A stretch of DNA of 9,476 bases from Clostridiales bacterium UBA7103. GTDB lineage: Bacteria; Bacillota; Clostridia; Oscillospirales; Oscillospiraceae. Below the pieces are notes generated by a model. It was not told where the DNA came from. It ran no database searches and saw only the letters and a list, made by a program, of their open reading frames with translations. Each line of letters starts with the position of its first letter. Within the stretch, counting starts at the first letter, position 1. The stretch covers positions 1-9,476 of the forward strand of contig DKYJ01000038.1 of the NCBI GenBank assembly GCA_002493305.1, given 5' to 3'. Shown in pieces: positions 5,939-9,476 of this stretch. Position numbers and translations under genes: made by a program.

Positions 5939-6664
5939 TCACCCGAAATCGCATTTGATGCTTTCCGCTATTTTTATCATCGTCTCCTTGTCAAGGCAAG
6001 CGTTCAGGTCATATATCACGCCGTTATCATTATCTATCCATACGAGAACATTTGAATCTCCATCTATCAGGCTCTGGTAATAGTCTGCGGGCAAGCCATT
6101 TACCTCCGTCTTTTCACTCACTGCATCTTCATCGAAAATTATGTGTTTTGTTCCAGACTGCATTATCTGGCAAGTGAAAACTATGGCTTCTTCGTCCTTT
6201 GTGAAAAGGTACACCACATGACCGTTAACCCCTCCAATATCGTCAACTCGTTCCTCTGCAAAACCCTCCGGCAGCCAGCCAAATTTGACGGCGGGCAGAG
6301 TTCTATGTTCTGCGCTGTTTTCAAAAAACCTGTACTCGCTTATTCTTTCATACCTTGTCATTATCCATTGTTGAAAATCTGCCCGCGCTGAGGCGTCCGT
6401 GCCCAGCCAGAACCCCGCGCAAAGGGCAAGGACGGCGGCGGTGGAGGTCACGCCCTTGAGAGCGTCGGCAGCGCTGGTTTTGAGGCGCTGCTTTTTAATG
6501 AGCGCCGCCATTTTGGTGCGGAAACCGGTGGAGAATTCATACTCCTCATCCTCCGGGGCGATACAAAAGCCGCCCATGGCCGCGCCCACAAGGCGGGCGG
6601 CGCGGCGAAGCTCCTCATCGCTGAAGCCAAGAGCCGCAGCAGTATTGTCCATGCCGTTATACAT
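5939..6664 (-). CDS. Membrane protein with DUF4367 domain, putative anti-sigma partner
   Basis: This is a 241-residue protein predicted to span the membrane once. Residues 1-70 are cytoplasmic and resemble the N-terminal region of sigma-partner proteins in Clostridia (DEELRRAARLVGAAM, then EYEFSTGFRTKMAALIKKQ). Residues about 72-88 form the hydrophobic segment (STAAVLALCAGFWLG). Residues about 125-238 match DUF4367 in layout: FGWLPEGFAEERVDD, then GLPADYYQSL, VLVWIDNDNGVIYDL and a terminal amphipathic helix. ATG at 6662-6664 is preceded by GGAGAG. The gene follows an ECF-type sigma factor on the same strand, whose frame overlaps it by 217 bases. In many Firmicutes such pairs act as sigma and membrane-bound regulator, with the outer domain sensing the envelope. 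Anti-sigma activity is inferred from context and layout. No zinc-binding HxxxCxxC motif is visible. Confidence 0.8.
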   Translation of the reverse strand: MYNGMDNTAAALGFSDEELRRAARLVGAAMGGFCIAPEDEEYEFSTGFRTKMAALIKKQRLKTSAADALKGVTSTAAVLALCAGFWLGTDASARADFQQWIMTRYERISEYRFFENSAEHRTLPAVKFGWLPEGFAEERVDDIGGVNGHVVYLFTKDEEAIVFTCQIMQSGTKHIIFDEDAVSEKTEVNGLPADYYQSLIDGDSNVLVWIDNDNGVIYDLNACLDKETMIKIAESIKCDFG

Positions 6665-7182
6665 ATTACTCTCTCCATTTCCGCGAGCTTTTTTGCCAGC
6701 GCCGTTTTCGCCCGGTGGAGCAGGCGCTGAATATTTTCCTGCGTTGTCCTGTACATTATCGCGATCTCGCGGGTGCTGTAACCATAGGCATAGCGCAGAA
6801 TGATCGCCTCCCTGTACCGGGCGTTCAGCCCCGCAAGAGCTGCGGCGAGAGGACTGTCCGACGGCGGGTTCAGGCTCAGCCCCGGAAGGCTGTCGGGATC
6901 CTCCATCGGTATGGCTCCGGAATTTTTGCGCAGGATGTCCACGGCCTTGTGTTCCGTGATCAGGAGCAGAAGGGCCTTTCTTTTGCCCTCTTCAATTTTC
7001 CTGAGCTTGTTCATGTTCCCGGCTATGTACACAAACGCCTGATGCACCGCGTCCTCGGCGTCGGCATTGCTCTTCACGATCCGCCGCGCCGCCGAGAACA
7101 TCAGCTGCCCGTATCGCTCATAGAGGCGCTCAAAGAGTCTCCTGTCCTCCGGGGCTTCTATCGTCTGGAGATAAAACAGCAT
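6448..7182 (-). CDS. ECF-type RNA polymerase sigma factor with an abnormal C-terminal extension
   Basis: Residues 15-87 match sigma-70 region 2 (RLYERYGQLMFSAARRIV, then NADAEDAVHQAFVYI). Residues 112-168 match region 4, ending in the helix-turn-helix YSTREIAIMYRTTQENIQRL and LHRAKTALAKKL. This is a complete ECF sigma factor of about 170 residues, the usual size. The frame does not stop there. It continues for about 73 residues rich in Arg, Ala, Ser and Pro that overlap the DUF4367 gene in another frame and look like out-of-frame translation. A TAA at 6666-6668, just before the next gene's ATG, lies one frame away, so a single-base change near the GAGAGAG at 6669-6675 or upstream would give a normal end. 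ATG at 7180-7182 has AGGGGA upstream and lies 16 bases after the hydrolase stop, which suggests an operon. Targets are unknown. Nearby envelope genes are candidates. Confidence 0.85.
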   Translation of the reverse strand: MLFYLQTIEAPEDRRLFERLYERYGQLMFSAARRIVKSNADAEDAVHQAFVYIAGNMNKLRKIEEGKRKALLLLITEHKAVDILRKNSGAIPMEDPDSLPGLSLNPPSDSPLAAALAGLNARYREAIILRYAYGYSTREIAIMYRTTQENIQRLLHRAKTALAKKLAEMERVICITAWTILLRLLASAMRSFAAPPALWARPWAAFVSPRRMRSMNSPPVSAPKWRRSLKSSASKPALPTLSRA

Positions 7183-7198
7183 AGTTTATTCCCCTGCG

Positions 7199-7825
7199 TT
7201 ACTTCACCAGCGCGCTTTCATCTGTTTTTAGGACAAGGGTCACGGGAGCTGTCAGGGCTTTGGGATCAAAGCAGGAGCTGTCCTCTTGGAGGACGTCAGC
7301 GCGCAGGCGGAGGAAATTCTCCACCGTGTCAATATTTGACAGGCCGCAGTTTTCACTGCGGTAGTGCATGGGCACAACGATGCGCGGCTCCAGCGCGGCG
7401 CAGAGAGCCTGCGCCTGCTCCGCGTCAATGGTGTAAAACCCGCCCACGGGGACGAGCAGCACATCCACCCGCCCAAGCGCCGCGAGCTGCGAAGGGGCTA
7501 GTATATGCCCCAGATCGCCCAGATGCGCAAGGCGCAGACCCTCGGCCTCGATAACGCTTATGAGATTTTCGCCGCGCAGCCTGCCCCGCTCGCCGTCATG
7601 ATAGCAGGGGATAAGGCTGATTTTAAGCTCCGGTTCCCGGCCGCTGAGGGTCACGCCTTCGGCAAAATTATGGTCGGAGTGCCTGTGGCTGCAAACTACC
7701 TTGTCCGCCGTGAGCGCGGGCAGGCGCAGCCCCGGAACGGAGCCGGGGGCGTAGGGGTCGGTGACAATGCTGCCCTCCGCCGTCTCGATTTTGAAGCAGG
7801 CGTGGCCGTACCATGTTAGTTTCAT
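7199..7825 (-). CDS. Metallo-beta-lactamase-fold metal-dependent hydrolase (UlaG/UPF0173-like)
   Basis: This is a cytoplasmic protein of 208 residues with no signal peptide. It starts MKLTWYGHACFKIE, typical of UlaG/UPF0173-type metallo-beta-lactamase-fold enzymes. Visible metal-site elements are HRHSDH at residues 47-52 (HxHxDH), His76 in YHD, Asp104 in GDLGH (103-107) and His154 in VVPMHYRSE, so the active site appears complete. ATG at 7823-7825 is supported by AAAGGAA seven bases upstream. A longer frame reaching 7987 has no family similarity in its first 54 residues and overlaps the divergent promoter. The family includes lactonases, phosphodiesterase-like enzymes and many of unknown substrate. 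No function beyond a metal-dependent hydrolase can be assigned. It is the first gene of the minus-strand group, with a promoter at about 7856-7883 and the sigma factor 16 bases downstream. Confidence 0.88.
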   Translation of the reverse strand: MKLTWYGHACFKIETAEGSIVTDPYAPGSVPGLRLPALTADKVVCSHRHSDHNFAEGVTLSGREPELKISLIPCYHDGERGRLRGENLISVIEAEGLRLAHLGDLGHILAPSQLAALGRVDVLLVPVGGFYTIDAEQAQALCAALEPRIVVPMHYRSENCGLSNIDTVENFLRLRADVLQEDSSCFDPKALTAPVTLVLKTDESALVK

Positions 7826-7855
7826 ACTGTTCTTCCTTTCGCGTTTATTTAAGTT

Positions 7856-7883
7856 ATTATAACATAACAAAAGTCCCGTGCAA
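7856..7883 (-). promoter_or_regulatory. Probable sigma-A promoter of the hydrolase and downstream genes
   Basis: On the minus strand a perfect -10 box TATAAT (7856-7861) is preceded at 16 bases by TTGCAC (7878-7883), or at 17 bases by TTTGCA, a weak -35. The start of transcription would fall about 25 bases before the hydrolase ATG, leaving room for its ribosome site. A short dyad, GTTAT-T-ATAAC (7853-7863), overlaps the -10 box. Confidence 0.5.
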
Positions 7884-7906
7884 AGGCGCCGCCGCGCAAA
7901 ATTAAG

Positions 7907-7935
7907 TTGACCCATAAAGGGCAAAATGTTATTAT
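7907..7935 (+). promoter_or_regulatory. Sigma-A promoter of the carboxypeptidase genes
   Basis: The -35 box is TTGACC (7907-7912) and the -10 box is TATTAT (7930-7935), separated by exactly 17 bases. Each box matches the consensus at five of six positions. Transcription would start near 7942, giving a leader of about 57 bases before the ATG at 7999. This is the best promoter in the window. Confidence 0.65.
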
Positions 7936-7973
7936 ATACTATGCTCTTTGGCGCGTTGCCGGAGGCAAAACCG

Positions 7974-8135
7974 ATGATATTTACCATGGAGGAGCATTAT
8001 GAAAAAGAGAGGAACCCGCATAGTCTTCGGGATCATTGTTCTTATTCTTTTTTGTGTATACAGTTATTTCCGCATATCCACCTCTCCCCGCAGCAGAGAT
8101 GTGGGCGCGGCGCCCAGCCCCAGCCAGGCAGTTGA
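7974..8135 (+). other. Upstream overlapping ORF with its own strong Shine-Dalgarno
   Basis: GGAGG (7961-7965) stands eight bases before an ATG at 7974. This opens a 53-codon frame (MIFTMEEHYEKERNPHSL...) that overlaps the first 137 bases of the carboxypeptidase gene in another frame and ends with TGA at 8133-8135. The peptide resembles no family I know, and its latter part looks like an out-of-frame shadow. The paired ribosome site and start codon in the leader are the only support. It may be a regulatory upstream ORF or chance. Confidence 0.25.
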
Positions 8136-8823
8136 GAGTCTGCCCCCGGAGAACGGCGACGCGCAGCCCTCGGAGGAACCAGTGGAAACTCCGGAGCCGA
8201 CCCTTGACCCCAATTCCCCCGCCGGGCGCGCCGCAGCGCTGAATCTGCCCGCCCCGCCGGATATTGATGTGACAAGCTGGGAGTTCATGCTTGCAAACGG
8301 CACGCACTCCATAGAAGAGTACGCTCCGCCGGAGCTTGTTTCTGTGGAGGGTCTGCAATTTGACAGCCGCATTGTGGACGCGCTCAACGCCTTTGTGCAG
8401 AACACCCGCGATCAGGGGCTCAATGTATACCTCTCCTCCGCCTACCGCAGCTATTCCGATCAGGCAGCGAACTTCCAGCGCGTTGTCGGCAACGGTTATC
8501 CAGACGGCAAGACCAGCGCAGGCTTTTATGTGACCATGCCCGCCGGGTGCAGCGAGCACCAGACCGGTCTTGTCTGTGATATCACAGATGTTTACTACCC
8601 CCTGAAGAACAGCAGTATAGAGAATACCGAGACCTTTAAGTACATGAGCGCCCATTGCCAGGAGTTTGGCTTCATTCTCCGTTTCCCCTCCGACAAGGAG
8701 GATATAACCGGCGTTATGTATGAGCCGTGGCATTACCGCTATGTGGGCGTGGAGAGCGCCACCTATATCATGGAAAACGGCCTTTGCTTTGAGGAGTTCC
8801 TCGCGCTGTACGGGGTGGAGTAA
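7999..8823 (+). CDS. Membrane-anchored M15 (VanY-type) D-Ala-D-Ala carboxypeptidase-like protein
   Basis: This is a 274-residue exported protein. Residues 8-24 form an N-terminal membrane anchor (VFGIIVLILFCVYSYF) without a lipobox. Residues about 35-75 are a Pro/Ser/Glu-rich linker. Residues about 115-274 are a peptidase M15B/VanY domain with the expected residues: Arg150 in SSAYRSY, the zinc motif SEHQTGLVCD with His187 and Asp194, and Glu242 and His245 in EPWHYRYVG. The site looks intact, so the enzyme probably removes the terminal D-Ala of peptidoglycan stem peptides outside the membrane, though D,D-dipeptidase activity cannot be excluded. ATG at 7999-8001 follows GGAGGAG (7988-7994). A paralogue begins directly after its stop codon. 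No vanRS, vanHAX or other glycopeptide-resistance genes are visible, so a housekeeping wall-remodelling role is more likely than resistance. Confidence 0.87.
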   Translation: MKKRGTRIVFGIIVLILFCVYSYFRISTSPRSRDVGAAPSPSQAVESLPPENGDAQPSEEPVETPEPTLDPNSPAGRAAALNLPAPPDIDVTSWEFMLANGTHSIEEYAPPELVSVEGLQFDSRIVDALNAFVQNTRDQGLNVYLSSAYRSYSDQAANFQRVVGNGYPDGKTSAGFYVTMPAGCSEHQTGLVCDITDVYYPLKNSSIENTETFKYMSAHCQEFGFILRFPSDKEDITGVMYEPWHYRYVGVESATYIMENGLCFEEFLALYGVE

Positions 8824-9476
8824 ATGATGAAAAATTGCCCGACAACCATTCGCGCGCTGGTGACACTGTTGCTGGCCGTGGCCATGCTCTTCAGTCTGAC
8901 CGCCTGCACAAAGCAGGCGCCCGCGCCCTCTGCCTCTCCCTCTGAAGCCCCCAGCCCCACACCGGAGGCCACTGCCGCTGCACCAACACCGGATCCGGAC
9001 ACCCCTGCGGGCAGGGCGGCGGCCATGGGTCTGCCTGAACCGCCGGATATCGACATAAGCGCTCCGGAGTTTATCATCAACAATTCCTACAACAGCATCA
9101 CCGAATACGACCTCACCATTGAAAACCGTTACAGCGGTATAGGCGGGCAGGGCGCCGATATTGACGTTGTCTCCCATGTGCAGGATATGATGGCCGCTGC
9201 CAGAGAGGCCGGTCTTGGGATCTATATTGCTGCGGGCTATCGCAATTATGAGTGGCTGCTGAACCATTACAGCCAGCATGTATACGAGATGGGCATGGGC
9301 GCGGAAGTCGCCAAGGTCTTTCTCGGCCCGGGCGTGAACGAGCATCAGACTGGCTTTGCCTTCGATTTTACGGACGATGCGGCTCTCTCCGGTTCCTACG
9401 AGGAATTTGATGACTCCGGGGTAAAGGACTCGCAGCTGTACGCCTGGCTCTGTGAGCACTGCGCCGAATACGGCTT
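8824..9476 (+). CDS. Lipoprotein M15 (VanY-type) carboxypeptidase-like protein, 3' end outside window
   Basis: This reading frame is open to the window edge, with 217 codons visible. It starts directly after the TAA of the previous gene, at ATG-ATG. The second ATG (8827) has better spacing from GGAG (8817-8820), so MKNCPTT may be the true start. Unlike its neighbour it has a lipoprotein signal, ALVTLLLAVAMLFSLTAC, with lipobox LTAC (Cys28 counting from 8824). A Pro/Ser/Ala linker follows (residues 31-60). The segment AGRAAAMGLPEPPDIDIS closely matches AGRAAALNLPAPPDIDVT in the first copy, which shows tandem duplication. The VanY elements in view are IAAGYRNYEW (Arg140) and NEHQTGFAFD (His174, Asp181), with Asn in place of the usual Ser before the zinc His. 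The EPWH part is beyond the edge, so catalytic completeness cannot be judged. The two genes surely share a transcript. Confidence 0.85.
   Translation, partial: MMKNCPTTIRALVTLLLAVAMLFSLTACTKQAPAPSASPSEAPSPTPEATAAAPTPDPDTPAGRAAAMGLPEPPDIDISAPEFIINNSYNSITEYDLTIENRYSGIGGQGADIDVVSHVQDMMAAAREAGLGIYIAAGYRNYEWLLNHYSQHVYEMGMGAEVAKVFLGPGVNEHQTGFAFDFTDDAALSGSYEEFDDSGVKDSQLYAWLCEHCAEYG

Noticed and set aside
6715..7554. A 279-codon plus-strand frame across the sigma factor and hydrolase
   Set aside because: It is antisense to two well-supported genes and its translation is Arg/Pro/Ala-rich without a domain.
7826..7987. N-terminal extension of the hydrolase by 54 residues
   Set aside because: The extension overlaps promoters for both directions, lacks a ribosome site and has no family similarity. 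The internal ATG at 7825 has AAAGGAA and begins exactly at the family's usual N-terminus.
7981..9459. A 492-codon open frame on the minus strand across both carboxypeptidase genes
   Set aside because: It is antisense to two genes with clear M15 motifs, has low-complexity Gly/Arg/Ala-rich translation, no ribosome site and no recognisable domain. Long antisense frames are common opposite G+C-biased codons.
7999..9476. A vancomycin-resistance (van) cluster
   Set aside because: VanY-type domains alone are common in Firmicutes wall metabolism. No ligase, dehydrogenase, VanX or VanRS two-component genes are visible.

Overview
The window looks like chromosomal DNA of a Gram-positive anaerobe of the class Clostridia, most likely an Oscillospiraceae/Ruminococcaceae-type gut bacterium. 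The basis is the G+C-moderate coding with strong GGAG-type Shine-Dalgarno sites, the lipoprotein and Sec signals, an ECF sigma / DUF4367 pair, M15 (VanY-type) carboxypeptidases, and very large solute-binding lipoproteins whose C-terminus (GDCTAEQAA...IQS...SIY..EQYG) is familiar from that group. This assignment comes from recognition, not a search. No rRNA, tRNA, CRISPR array, transposase or phage gene is visible.

Layout. From 10 to 7825 every gene is on the minus strand, so transcription runs right to left. In that order they are: a UlaG-like metallo-beta-lactamase-fold hydrolase (7199-7825); an ECF-type sigma factor (6448-7182); its membrane partner with a DUF4367 domain (5939-6664); a small secreted cysteine-containing protein (5466-5819); a secreted peptidoglycan-binding-domain protein (PGB1, 4892-5290, signal peptide apparently frameshifted, native start near 5330); a 708-residue lipoprotein with a propeller-like N-terminus and a solute-binding-protein C-terminus (SBP2, 2563-4689); a second peptidoglycan-binding ORF whose 5' part looks degraded (PGB2, 2180-2566); and a paralogous 718-residue lipoprotein (SBP1, 10-2166). 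From 7907 to the right edge the plus strand carries a good promoter and two tandem, paralogous M15 D-Ala-D-Ala carboxypeptidase-like genes (7999-8823, and 8824 onward, cut by the window edge). The two directions diverge from a roughly 170-base region with promoters facing both ways.

How it may work together. Every gene except the hydrolase and the sigma factor encodes an exported or membrane product, and several have wall-related domains (peptidoglycan binding, stem-peptide carboxypeptidase). The block therefore reads as a cell-envelope neighbourhood. The most distinctive features are a PGB-SBP gene pair that occurs twice in tandem, and two leaders (SBP2 and the small secreted protein) in which the Shine-Dalgarno sequence lies inside a strong inverted repeat, which suggests control of translation initiation. 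No ABC permease or ATPase accompanies the two solute-binding lipoproteins in the window.

Cautions. Three reading-frame anomalies (PGB1 signal peptide, PGB2 5' end, sigma-factor 3' end) could be real decay, slippage control, or indel errors in the assembly. The sequence alone cannot separate these.
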